NCBI GenBank assembly: GCA_018398815.1
Contig: CM031621.1
Coordinates: 1,428,456 to 1,492,455, forward strand
Source of the DNA: Conus ventricosus
Lineage: Eukaryota; Mollusca; Gastropoda; Neogastropoda; Conidae
Length of the DNA: 64,000 nucleotides
Reading direction: 5' to 3'
The notes under the pieces are model-generated. The model was not told the origin of the DNA and did not search any database. It was given only the letters and a program-made list of their open reading frames with translations. A program made the translations under genes and the position numbers. This document shows, in pieces, positions 46,032 through 56,705 of the stretch. The stretch's first letter is position 1, and each line of letters begins with the position of its first letter.

Positions 46032-47887
46032 GTATTCATGTACACTTGTTCTCTGTCATTGTTCTCACTTGTTCTCTGTCATTGTTCTCAGTGTGTTGTG
46101 TAGCGGTTTCTGGTGTCAGGATACCTGAGCACTTATGTACACTTGTTCTGTCATTGTTCTCAGTGTGTTGTGTAGCGGTTTCTGCTGTCAGGATACCTGA
46201 GCACTTATGTACACTTGTTCTGTCATTGTTGTCAGTGTGGTGTGTAGCGGTTTCTGCTGTCAGGATACCTGAGCACTTATGTACACTTGTTCTCTGTCAT
46301 TGTTGTCAGTGTGTTGTGTAGCGGTTTCTGCTGTCAGGATACCCGAGCACTTATGTACACTTGTTCTGTCATTGTTCTCAGTGTGTTGTGTAGTGGTTTC
46401 TGCTGTCAGGATACCTGAGCCCTTATGTACACTTGTTCTCTGTCATTGTTGTCAGTGTGTTGTGTAGCGGTTTCTGCTGTCAGGATACCCGAGCACTTAT
46501 GTACACTTATTCTGTCATTGTTGTCAGTGTGTTGTGTAGCGGTTTCTGCTGTCAGGATACCTGAGCACTTATACAGTGTAGAACTACAATGAAACCTCTC
46601 CACAAAGACCCTTGAATGAAGACTCCCTGCCTTTAACCCCTGGACTGTTGGATTGTCTGAAGAATGCTGGTGACTGTTGGATTGTGTGAAGAATGCCAGT
46701 GACTGTTGGATTGTGTGAAGAATGCCAGTGACTGTTGGATTGTCTAAAGAATGCCGGTGACTGTTGGATTGTCTGAAGAATGCTGGTGACTGTTGGATTG
46801 TCTGAAGAATGCCAGTGACTGTTGGATTGTCTAAAGAATGCCAGTGACTGTTGGATTGTCTGAAGAATGCCGGTGACTGTTGGATTGTGTGTAGAATGCC
46901 AGTGACCTAATGGTGAGCTGTTCTGTCTACACTGCTATGAGATCAGTGTGTGTGTTTTTAGCATTTGTAGTTCCAAAATCATTTCAATCAGTTCATAATA
47001 ATAAATGAATACTTGTTTTCATAAGGGAAACTCTTTTTTTCCCAAACCTATACAAACATGAGGTATGTGAGCAATATTCAAATGAATTAATTAAATTGTT
47101 GGCCCCTGTCTGCTTGGCCAGGAATGGGTTTATCCGTCTGGTCAGCATTCCTCAACAACAAAGACTGAATGCAATGCACACTTGGAGCATAAAGCACCTT
47201 GAATTCAGATTCAAATTCCATCAGAACCTTTTTCAGCAGCAAATATGACATATATTGCCAGTCTTGTCTGAATGAGGAACTTGGATCAGCTCCACACCAC
47301 AGAGAACACCAGTTTCAAATCACTGACCAAATGCATCAACACCAGGAAAACGCCATGTTTACTCATACAATAGAAAGGGAACTAACCTACTTTCATGTTG
47401 TAGTGTTACAATTACTGCACAGTGCAATGTGAATTTGGGTTTTTCCTATGCTTTGTTTGTTTGTTGCTAGTTTTCCCACTGTTGTCTCAGCAACAAATGT
47501 TCTGTTATGTCGCCAGTTTCCTCTGCCTCATAGTCGTGGAAGCTCTCATGGTCAGACACGCATCATTCGCTATACCTATAAACAGGATTTCTACACACGG
47601 ATGATGCTGGAGGCCTTCCCTCTCTGGCATGCACTGGCCAGAGAGGCTGCCGTCCAACTGTTCAAGTAAGGTGCATGTGTGCCTGGAGGTTTGCCTAGAC
47701 TAACAAAGTCACATTCTCGAATAGTTACAAGAGCGTCTAGTGAATGAAATCAGAAAAGCTTATCTGATTTTTGTGAAACTGCTTTTCTTTTTTTTCACAT
47801 GCTGCCCATGATTGCAAAAGTTGAATCTTTTGTTTTTTTCTGATGTGTACACGTGTAGGTGTTTACACTGTGTGTGTGTGTGTGTGT

Positions 47888-47951
<64 letters not shown>

Positions 47952-48687
47952 ATGATTGGGTTTGAGGAATGGGTGGATGTAAAAATCGCTCAGGTGCTTG
48001 TTTATAAAATGCGCATGTGTATGCATGCATGGTAGAAGTTAAATGCATGGAACACAAAATATTCTTGCCATGTTTTTTGTACTTGTGGTAAGCCTATTTC
48101 AGTGCATCATTTGTTGATAGAATGTTCGGTCTTAACTCCAATTTATAAGGAACATTCTATTGATATCAACGTCCAAGATATCAGTCAAATATTGTCCAGC
48201 CCTTCTATCATAAACATTGCTACTATTATCGCACGATCTGAAATTGCCAAGTTGCTTTGATGCGTGTCTATTTTTACCACTAATTCAAAAAGTTCTTGTT
48301 GTTATTTTTTATCTTTGAGGTTAAGCTTTGTTAGTTAGAGATGACTTTTTAAATTATTTTTCGTCTAATATCATCAATGGTGAACAGACGTTAAATAAAC
48401 CACTGAACTGAACTGAACTGAATGGTAGAAGGCATATTAATGTATATGTCTTTTCATTGTCATCAGAACAAATATATGTGATGGATGGATTATGTTATCT
48501 GTAAGTGTAATCCACACATGAGCTTGTAAATTTTTTGAACCAATGTACAGTCTTTTAAAGCTCTCATTTTTGGATACTTCTACAACTACGTTGACAAACC
48601 AACTCAGTCATGAATACAGTATATGCACACACACACACGCACGCACGCACGCACGCACGCACGCACGACGCACGCACGCACGACGCA

Positions 48688-48719
<32 letters not shown>

Positions 48720-48792
48720 CACACCACACACTTCATCTAATATCACGATTAGTGGGAAAGATGTTAAATGAATCACACACACACACACACCA

Positions 48793-48836
<44 letters not shown>

Positions 48837-51800
48837 CACACACACCACACCACACACATATGGAGTATAAAGCAACATGCAATAGCCTCCTCTTTCACCC
48901 TCATACCCCTGCCCTAAATTATTCTCATCTAATGTCATTCTCAATGCAAAGAGGTGAACCTAAATTTAACCACGCTATTCCAAATCAGGCAGTGTGGAGT
49001 CCTCAATGTTGGTGTTGAGAACGGTCAGTTTCTGACCTCCACCACCTCAGCCATGGAACGTCATGGAGTGGAGTTTGAGCAGCTGTCGGCCAGTCAGCTG
49101 GCTGAGCGCTATCCTATGCTGTCCTATTCATCCCACATGGCTGGCCTCCTGGATCCCAAGGCTGGAGTTCTCCGGGCCGACAAAGCTTTGGCTGCCTTTC
49201 AGGTAGGACATGAAAGTGAACAGGTGAAATAAAGCTTTCGCTGCCTTTCAGGTAGGACATGAAAGTTAACAGGTGAAATAAAGCTTTGGCTGCCTTTCAG
49301 GTAGGACATGAAAGTGAACAGGTGAAATAAAGCTTTGGCTGCCTTTCATGTAGGACATGAAAGTGAACAGGTGAAACAAAGCTTTGGCCTCCTTTCAGGT
49401 AGGACATGAAAGTGAACAGGTGAAATAAAGCTTTGGCTGCCTTTCAGGTAGGACATGAAAGTGAACAGGTGAAATAAAGCTTTGGCTGCCTTTCAGGTAG
49501 GACATGAAAGTGAACAGGTGAAATAAAGCTTTGGCTGCCTTTCAGGTAGGACATGAAAGTGAACAGGTGAAATAAAGCTTTGGCTGCCTTTCAGGTAGGA
49601 CATGAAAGTGAACAGGTGAATAAAGCTTTGGCTGCCTTTCAGGTAGGACATGAAAATGAACAGGTGAAATAAAGCTTTGGCTGCCTTTCAGGTAGGACAT
49701 GAAAGTGAACAGGGGAAATACAGCTTTGGCTGCCTTTCAGGTAGGACATGAAAGTGAACAGGTGAAATAAAGCTTTGGCTGCCTTTCAGGTAGGACATGA
49801 AAATGAACAGGTGAAATAAAGCTTTGGCTGCCTTTCAGGTAGGACATGAAAGTGAACAGGTGAAATAAAGCTTTGGCTGCCTTTCAGGTAGGACATGAAA
49901 ATGAACAGGTGAAATAAAGCTTTGGCTGCCTTTCAGGTAGGACATGAAAGTGAACAGGTGAAATAAAGCTTTGGCTGCCTTTCAGGTAGGACATGAAAGT
50001 GAACAGGTGAAATAAAGCTTTGGCTGCCTTTCAGGTAGGACATGAAAGTGAACAGGTGAAATAAAGCTTTGGCTGCCTTTCAGGTAGGACATGAAAGTGA
50101 ACAGGTGAAATAAAGCTTTGGCTGCCTTTCAGGTAGGACATGAAAATGAACAGGTGAAATAAAGCTTTGGCTGCCTTTCAGGTAGGACATGAAAGTGAAC
50201 AGGTTGAAATAAAGCTTTGGCTGCCTTTCAGGTTAGGACATGAAAGTGAACAGGTGAAATAAAGCTTTAGCTGCCTTTCAGGTAGGACATGAAAGTGAAC
50301 AGGTGAAATAAAGCTTTGGCTGCCTTTCAGGTAGGACATGAAAGTGAACAGGTGAAATAAAGCTTTGGCTGCCTTTCAGGTAGGACATGAAAATGAACAA
50401 GTGAAATAAAGCTTTGGCTGCCTTTCAGGTAGGACATGAAAATGAACAGGTGAAATAAAGCTTTGGCTGCCTTTCAGGTAGGACATGAAAATGAACAGGT
50501 GAAATAAAGCTTTGGCTGCCTTTCAGGTAGGACATGAAAATGAACAGGTGAAATAAAGCTTTGGCTGTTTTTCAGGTAGGATATGAAAGTTAACAGGTGA
50601 AATAAAGCTTTGGCTGCCTTTCAGGTAGGACATGAAAATGAACAGGTGAAATAAAGCTTTGGCTGCCTTTCAGGTAGGACATGAAAGTGAACAGGTGAAA
50701 TAAAGCTTTGGCTGCCTTTCAGGTAGGACATGAAAGTGAACAGGTGAAATAAAGCTTTGGCTGCCTTTCAGGTAGGACATGAAAATGAACAGGTGAAATA
50801 AAGCTTTGGCTGCCTTTCAGGTAGGACATGAAAATGAACAGGTGAAATAAAGCTTTGGCTGCCATTCAGGTAGGACATGAAAATGAACAGGTGAAATAAA
50901 GCTTTGGCTGCCTTTCAGGTAGGACATGAAAGTGAACAGGTGAAATAAAGCTTTGGCTGCCTTTCAGGTAGGACATGAAAGTGAACAGGTGAAATAAAGC
51001 TTTGGCTGCCTTTCAGGTAGGACATAAAAATGAACAGGTGAAATAAATTATAGCTTTGGGTGCCTTTCAGGTGGGACATGAAAATGAACTGGTGAAATAA
51101 AGCTTTGGCTGCCTTTCAGGTAGGACATGAAAATGAACGGGTGAAATAAAGCTTTGGCTGCCTTTCAGGTAGGACATGAAAATGAACAGGTGAAATAAAG
51201 CTTTGGCTGCCTTTCAAGTAGGACATGAAAACGAACAGGTGAAATAAAGCTTTGGCTGCCTTTCAGGTGGGACATGAAAAGAACAGGTGAAATAAAGCTT
51301 TGGCTGCCTTTCAGGTAGGAAATGAAAATGAACAGGTGAAATAAAGCTTTGGCTGCCTTTCAGGTAGGACATGAAAATGAACAGGTGAAATAAAGCTTTG
51401 GCTGTCTTTCAGGTAGGACATGAAAATGAACAGGTGAAATAAAGCTTTGGCTGCCTTTCAGGTAGGACATGAAAATGAACAGGTTAAGGTTTGTTGTCTG
51501 TATTAAAGAAATGGAATCTGCTTTTTTCTAGCTCTTTTTATATCTTCGTTGTTCATTGATATTTCTTTGTGTCCCTAGTTTTTAATCTGGTGCATTGGAG
51601 TCTCTCAGTAATTATTTTCAGAGTGCTGAAAGGCTGGGATCATTACAGGGAGGTCGATGTAGTTTTAACAAAGGAGGCAATGCTCCCCCAAAAGCGAACA
51701 GAAGTCTTTCTTTATCTGTATTGCCTTTCTGTGGCATCTCAGTGGCACTACTAGCACACCACTCATTCTGTGGCATCTCAGTGGCACTACTACCACACCA

Positions 51801-53706
51801 CTCATTCTGTGGCATCTCAGTGGCACTACTACCACACCACTCATTCTGTGGCATCTCAGTGGCACTACTACCACACCACTCATTCTGTGGCATCTCAGTG
51901 GCATACTACCACACCACTCATTCTGTGACACTACTACCACACCACTCATTCTGTGGCACTACTACCACACCACTCATTCTGTGACACTACTACCACACCA
52001 CTCATTCTGTGGCATCTCAGTGGCACTACTACCACACCACTCATTCTGTGGCACCACTACCACACCACTCATTCTGTGGCATCTCAGTGGCACTACTACC
52101 ACACCACTCATTCTGTGGCATCTCAGTGGCACTACTACCACACCACTCATTCTGTGGCATCTCAGTGGCACTACTACACACCTCTCATTCTGTGGCATCT
52201 CCGTGGCACCACTACCACACCACTCATTCTGTGGCATCTCAGTGGCACTACTACCACACCACTCATTCTGTGGCATCTCAGTGGCACTACTACCACACCA
52301 CTCATTCTGTGGCATCTCAGTGGCACTACTACCACACCACTCATTCTGTGGCATCTCAGTGGCACCACTACCACACCACTCATTCTGTGGCATCTCAGTG
52401 GCACTACTACCACACACTCATTCTGTGGCATCTCAGTGGCACCACTACCACACCACTCATTCTGTGGCATCTCAGTGGCACTAGTACCACACCACTCATT
52501 CTGTGACACTACTACCACACCACTCATTCTGTGGCATCTCAGTGGCACTACTACCACACCACTCATTCTGTGGCATCTCAGTTGCACCACTACCACACCA
52601 CTCATTCTGTGGCATCTCAGTTGCACCACTAGCACACCACTCATTCTGTGGCACTACTACCACACACTCATTCTGTGGCATCTCAGTTGTGGTAAAAGTT
52701 TGATGTGAGAGTGGTTGTAAAGGTTTGACATTGTAAAGGTTTGATATGAGAGTGGTTGCAAAGGTTTGATGTGAGAGTGGTTGTAAAGGTTTGACATGAG
52801 AGTGGTTGTAAAGGTTTGACATGAGAGTGGTTGTGAAGGTTTGATAAGAGAGTGGTTGTAAAGGTTTGATATGAGTGTGGTTGTAAAGGTTTGATATGAG
52901 AGTGGTTGTAAAGGTCTGATATGAGAGTGGTTGTAAATGTCTGATATTGGAGTGGTTGTAAAGGTTTGACATGAGAGTGGTTGTAAAGGTCTGATATGAG
53001 TGTGGTTGTAAAGGTTTGACATGAGAGTGGTTGTAAAGGTTTGATATGAGAGTGGTTGTAAAGGTTTCACAAAAGAGTGGTTGTAAAGGTCTGATATGAG
53101 AGTGGTTGTAAAGGTCTGATATGAGAGTGGTTGTAAAGGTCTGATATGAGAGTGGTTGTAAATGTCTGATATTGGAGTAGTTGTAAAGGTTTGACATGAG
53201 AGTGGTTGTAAAGGTCTGATATGAGAGTGGTTGTAAAGGTCTGATATGAGAGTGGTTGTAAAGGTCTGATATGAGAGTGGTTGTAAAGGCCTGTCTAATG
53301 CTGACTCAACAAGGATTCTGTTGTGTTGCAGAGAGTGTTCCAACAGTGTGGTGGGGTAAGTCTATGTTATACTGTGTTTATGTGGTGAACACTCCCACAC
53401 AACAGACGGATTCTGTTGTGTTGCAGAAAGTGTTCCAACAGTGTGGTGGGGTAAGTCTGTGTTATACTGTGTTCATGTGGGGAACACTCCCACACAACAG
53501 ACGGATTCTGTTGTGTTGCAGAAAGTGTTCCAACAGTGTGGTGGGGTGCTGCGTGATGGAGAACCCGTCACTGCCATCATCCCGGGACAACCCTGGTTAC
53601 CTTGACAACCACAAAATGTCAATACCACACCAAGAAGGTTGTCATGGCTACAGGATCATGGACATCAAAGCTGCTTAAACCGCTTGGCATTAGTTTACCT
53701 TTGCAG
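45924..53706 (+). CDS. PIPOX: Sarcosine oxidase-like gene (PIPOX family), right copy, exons 1-4
   Basis: The second copy of the flavoprotein amine oxidase gene, in opposite orientation to the first. Exons are 45924-46031, 47517-47665, 48989-49202 and 53522-53706, with the same lengths, phases (0, 2, 0) and splice sites as the left copy (exon 4 is one base longer). Family marks are the Rossmann loop GAGVEGS in exon 1, HGQTRIIR in exon 2, [16 protein letters not shown] in exon 3 and [17 protein letters not shown] in exon 4; the last has Ser where the left copy and the family have Pro. Exon 4 has an indel at 53580-53600 that would cause a stop. No later exon is found before the gap at 58001. Intron 3 is almost wholly minisatellite. 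Confidence 0.85.
46035..46580. repeat. 73-bp minisatellite in intron 1, about 7 copies
   Basis: The same unit as at 19120-19640, inverted. It begins at the exon-1 donor. Confidence 0.92.
46641..46915. repeat. 29-bp minisatellite, about 9 copies, right copy only
   Basis: The unit is GTGACTGTTGGATTGTCTGA plus AGAATGCCG. The left copy has one unit at the matching place (about 19018-19060), so the array arose after the copies diverged or contracted on the left. Confidence 0.9.
46920..47510. other. Intron 1 unique sequence
   Basis: Colinear in inverse with 18370-19050 of the left copy, apart from the 59-bp LINE insertion there. No gene is seen. Confidence 0.6.
47517..47665 (+). CDS. PIPOX: PIPOX right copy, exon 2
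   Basis: 149 nt, acceptor GTCGCCAG, donor GTAAGG, ends in phase 2. It encodes [17 protein letters not shown] and the following helix. Confidence 0.87.
47868..47951. repeat. (GT)n tract in intron 2
   Basis: Counterpart of 17941-18015 in the left copy. Confidence 0.9.
48039..48421 (+). mobile_element. 5'-truncated LINE insertion with target-site duplication
   Basis: The 383-bp insert is flanked by ATGGTAGAAG (48029-48038 and 48422-48431). The left copy has the empty site with one copy (17844-17853). The insert carries the last ~67 codons of a LINE ORF2, including a CTCG...HHLLIEC zinc-knuckle-like block and the terminal EIAKLL with stop near 48260. It ends in a CTGAA pentamer tail. Confidence 0.85.
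48620..48850. repeat. (AC)n/(ACGC)n tracts in intron 2
   Basis: Two (CACG)n blocks separated by a short segment with TCTAATATCACGATTAGTGG. The left copy has only (AC)n here (17585-17655). Confidence 0.9.
48989..49202 (+). CDS. PIPOX: PIPOX right copy, exon 3
   Basis: 214 nt, acceptor CAAATCAG, donor GTAGGA. It ends with KALAAFQ. Its last ~20 nt and donor are the founder unit of the 49-bp array that follows. Reading into the array would hit a TAA after 10 codons, so the first donor must be used. Confidence 0.87.
49182..51486 (+). repeat. 49-bp splice-donor minisatellite, about 47 copies
   Basis: Each unit is GTAGGACATGAAAGTGAACA, GGTGAAATAAAGC, TTTGGCTGCCTTTCAG. The boundary CAG/GTAGGA of exon 3 is repeated in every unit. 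Variants are AAAATGAAC for AAAGTGAAC and occasional indels. The left copy has about 6. Confidence 0.95.
51490..51728. other. Unique intron-3 segment conserved between copies
   Basis: Matches 16740-16980 in inverse. It is a colinearity anchor between two minisatellites. Confidence 0.6.
51728..52690. repeat. 39-bp minisatellite, about 25 copies
   Basis: Inverse of the 13471-16740 array. Several units lack the CATCTCAGTGGCA part and are 24-25 bp long. Confidence 0.94.
52690..53290. repeat. 26-27-bp minisatellite, about 22 copies
   Basis: The unit is GAGAGTGGTTGTAAAGGTTT plus GATAT or GACAT. Inverse of 11042-11371. It directly adjoins the 39-bp array. Confidence 0.92.
53325..53545 (+). repeat. 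Three copies of an exon-4 splice-site unit (~85 bp)
   Basis: Each unit holds TTGTGTTGCAG, a 24-nt block AAAGTGTTCCAACAGTGTGG plus TGGG, and, in the first two, GTAAGTCT. The third continues into exon 4. The 24-nt block is a whole number of codons with an acceptor and a consensus donor, so it could act as a mini-exon. Confidence 0.85.
53522..53706 (+). CDS. PIPOX: PIPOX right copy, exon 4 (frameshifted)
   Basis: It uses the third of three repeated acceptors (GTTGTGTTGCAG) and ends at donor GTAAGAGG. It starts [16 protein letters not shown]. The frame breaks after IIPGQ, then resumes with KKVVMATG in another frame. Confidence 0.8.
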
Positions 53707-54777
53707 GTAAGAGGTGGATCTCCATCTTCACTTCAGCTTGCCTCCAGGGATGAGTGATAGGCTTGCTGACATCTACAAGGATACAGGTGCATTTTGCACG
53801 ATTCTTTTTTTTATTTTTTATTCTCATTTATTTACTGAGCCAGCACAATGGGTTTTGTTTGTCTGAGAGCCATCCACATTTCCTAATCTTTTTGAACAGA
53901 TTCTGGCTAGTAGTTGAAATGAATTCACCTGATCGTCTTTGTGTTAGGTGTTCAGTTGCCACGGTGTTCACCATAGTTTTAAATCTTACAGAAATATGAG
54001 GTCTTGTTTTAAAACACTGATATTGTATAAGTTGCAGAGGTGTTATAGATTGTCCAGGATGGGGAAATCGTGATGGTATTGCTTAAGTGCACTAAGCTGC
54101 TGCATTATTAGTCAGGCTTAACACATCAAGGTTATCTCTGAACTCATACACGCATATGCACACTCATGCATCCACCAAACATTCACCTCAATCTGGGAAT
54201 GGGATGTCACGCATTCATTTCTCTTCTAACACGACTGAGAACACGAAATACAGTTTCTATGCTACTTATAATTACACATGAAAATCCAAGTACACAAAAT
54301 GGACTAATCAAAACATAATAGATTAATACTTCCTAATCCTGGGTTATGATAAAATGGCTTCTTACCTGGCTAGGTTTCCACACACACACAGCCACACTTT
54401 CACACTACACCACAGTTCTCAAACACGTCACTTTAAGTTCTCTTCAGCACTGGGTGGGGGTGACGCCCTTGGTTGACTGGCTCCAGGTTTCAGGACTGGG
54501 TCTTCATGGTCGTCTCTGGGAACTCGACGTAGAAATCTTCTTCTTCGTCCCTTTCACCCACCTCTGGGTTTCAAACTCAGTCTTTTCCTTTTCAGCTTGT
54601 CTTTTACCCTAAGACCTTGCTGTCTCTTCTGTCTCCCAGACCACGTGTTTCTCAACCCTTCTCTGTCCTGCTCACTCTTCTCTCCTCCCTCTCTCCTCCG
54701 TTCTTCTCTCTCTCTCATGGTGTTCTCTTCCTCCTCTCTCTTCCGTCACGTTGTTCTCCCTCATTTTATATAGGGAT
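53707..54777. other. Intron 4 / unassigned sequence
   Basis: No further PIPOX exon is recognised. A pyrimidine-rich stretch (54590-54770) precedes the hairpin. The left copy cannot be compared because the LTR element replaces it. Confidence 0.45.
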
Positions 54778-54868
54778 GGAGAGAACTAATAAATGCCAGT
54801 TCTAGCTTAACCGCCCTCAACCAGTTTCGGGCGGTTAAGCTAGGAATTGGCATTTATTAGTTCTCTCC
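54778..54868. repeat. Near-perfect hairpin, 39/40-bp arms
   Basis: Arms 54778-54816 and 54829-54868 (GGAGAGAACTAATAAATGCC at the outside, CCGCCC/GGGCGG inside) have a 12-base loop, one mismatch and one indel. It may be a miniature inverted-repeat element or the joint of two inverted copies. Confidence 0.85.
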
Positions 54869-54869
54869 T

Positions 54870-55910
54870 AGTAAACCCTACAAACAAACATACTGTGTAG
54901 GATTGTCCGTTTTCAATACTAATTTACTAAACTTTTCAGATTTTAGTTTTTGTTTAATCCTGCGTTTTTCCTGACCATTTTCAATAACATCATTTTCACG
55001 CATACATTCATCAAATGAGTTTCTGTCTTTACTGTGAAATAAAACTACAGTCTTTAACTGTTCTCTAAAGTCTTTTAAAACGGTGTTATATTTCTGACAT
55101 AAAATCCACACACTTATTCCAGCTAGTTTCTACCTACATTATATCTTTATAAGTTTACACAACTTTGCATAACAGACAGACAGACACGAGGCAGCGGCAG
55201 GCTATAGAGACCCGTCATTAGGCTGACACCCGATCACTTAATTTATGCTCTTCTATGCTAGGGTCTTACGACTTGGCACAGACAAGAGGTGTTCGTTTAC
55301 ACAGAACACAGCACACAGTCAATTAGTTGTTAATGCCAACAACCAAACAATGCCACATACCTTTTCCACCTCCAGTTGGCTGTCACATTGGGGTGGGTTT
55401 TACTGCGTACACCTGAGGGTCACACTGTGCGGGCGAGCTCGCGCGACAGAGCAAGCGAATTATTTTTGCTGGCAGCAGTTAAGAAATATATGTTAAAGCA
55501 AGTTCTGTGACATATTTCTACCTGTGCAACCTATTTACTTTTGGTTTGACCGGTGACATTATTTCTTGCTGTTGACATATAAAAAAGGTATTGACACTGT
55601 TTATAGTTACGTGTTCTTGGAGACATGCAGTTAGTTTCAAAATGTTGGATCAGGCAACAACATCGGGAACACCAAGAACTGGTAAGTGTGCATCAATGAA
55701 GCGATGCAAGTGTGTAGAGTCCATTGATGTGTTTGGGTGTGCGTGCGCGTGCAATCGTGTTTGTATATATGCTGTTATCATTGTTGTTGTTTTGTTGTTT
55801 TACTGATAATAACTATATTATATTCTAAACATCCGTTTCTTATAAATAATCAAAGTTGCGCGCACACACCCCACCCCACCCCGCCCACCCCCACCCCACG
55901 CATGCACACA
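54870..55910. other. Unassigned sequence with a weak exon candidate
   Basis: At 55641-55681 an ATG frame (MLDQATTSGTPRT) runs into a consensus donor CTG/GTAAGTG, which could be a first exon of an unknown gene; support is weak. Otherwise nothing is recognised. A short C/A-rich stretch lies at 55865-55905. Confidence 0.3.
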
Positions 55911-55914
55911 CTCA

Positions 55915-56215
55915 AGTCACTTCTAAGTTCTTAACTCAAGTTACCCCAAGTCACCTCTAAGTTCTTAACTCAAGTTACCCCAAGTCACCTCTAAGTTCTT
56001 ACTCAAGTCGTCCTTAAGTCGTCCTCAAGTCATCCTCAAGTTCTTACTTAAGTCACTTCTAAGTTCTTACTCAAGTCACTTCTAAGTTATTGCTCAAGTC
56101 ATCCCCAAGTAACTTCTAAGTTCTTACTCAAGTCATCCCAAGATCATAACTAAGTCATCCTCTAAGTACAACCAAGTTATTATTCAAGTTAACTTATAAT
56201 TATTTATTAAGTTCT
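55915..56215. repeat. Degenerate ~25-bp direct repeats next to the ORF island
   Basis: Repeated CTCAAGTCACCTCTAAGTTC-type units (with CTTAAGTCGTCC and TTACTCAAGTCAT variants) run for 300 bp up to the stop codon side of the first island ORF. They could be the terminal repeat region of that element or an unrelated satellite. Confidence 0.7.
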
Positions 56216-56222
56216 TAAAGTA

Positions 56223-56705
56223 TTATTGCATCTGAAATGGATCAAAATGTTCTTTTGTTGTTGGCGGTTCTGGCATGCTTTTTTGTTCAGCTTCTGTATT
56301 TAGTGGTTGAGATTTTTTTGACTGCTTTGGTTTTTGCTGTCGCTGTTTATATATTTTATAACAGTAATAACCGCCCCCAGCAGCAAGGGCGCTCAAAGCG
56401 ACAACTGTTTTAAGTTCAATATTCCATGAAGACTTTGGTGTTATAGGTCTTGAATCAACTTGTTCTTGTTCTGGTGTTTTTATAGCTGGCATTGAAACAA
56501 CTGTTGGCGTTGGCGGTGTTATATTTTCATTATGAGTTATATTCTGCGATTGTAACAATTTTCTTTGTCTGTTCCACTCTACTAATCTTTTTCCTGCTGC
56601 AACGCGCCCGGGATGAGGAGGCCTTTTACTGGTCGCTTTCTCCACCTGATTCAGTGTTTTCTGATTATGCTGATTTTCTGGCTCGGTCATTTTGAAGGGA
56701 AACAA
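56223..56705 (-). CDS. Hypothetical 160-aa membrane-anchored protein of virus-like island
   Basis: An intact 160-codon frame. The N-terminal half is basic and proline-containing (RPPHPGRVAAGKRLVEWNRQ at about residues 28-47), the middle is low complexity, and one hydrophobic segment (TVVALSALAAGGGYYCY, about residues 100-116) is followed by a lysine/glutamine-rich stretch. This suggests a single-pass membrane protein with nucleic-acid- or lipid-facing basic parts. It overlaps the start-side neighbour (56665-57165) by 41 bp in another frame, which is unusual for animal genes and common in viruses. I do not recognise a characterised family. A structural or assembly protein of a DNA virus or virus-derived transposon is only an inference. 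Confidence 0.65.
   Translation of the reverse strand: MFPFKMTEPENQHNQKTLNQVEKATSKRPPHPGRVAAGKRLVEWNRQRKLLQSQNITHNENITPPTPTVVSMPAIKTPEQEQVDSRPITPKSSWNIELKTVVALSALAAGGGYYCYKIYKQRQQKPKQSKKSQPLNTEAEQKSMPEPPTTKEHFDPFQMQ

Noticed and set aside
49182..51486. Duplicated exon 3 copies
   Set aside because: Only the last ~20 nt of the exon and the donor are repeated, with no acceptor, so they are not exons.
51595..52708. Similar repeat-encoded frames in the right copy
   Set aside because: Same 39-bp minisatellite in inverse orientation inside an intron.
54400..54805. Ser/Leu-rich plus-strand frames
   Set aside because: Pyrimidine-rich low-complexity sequence running into the hairpin.
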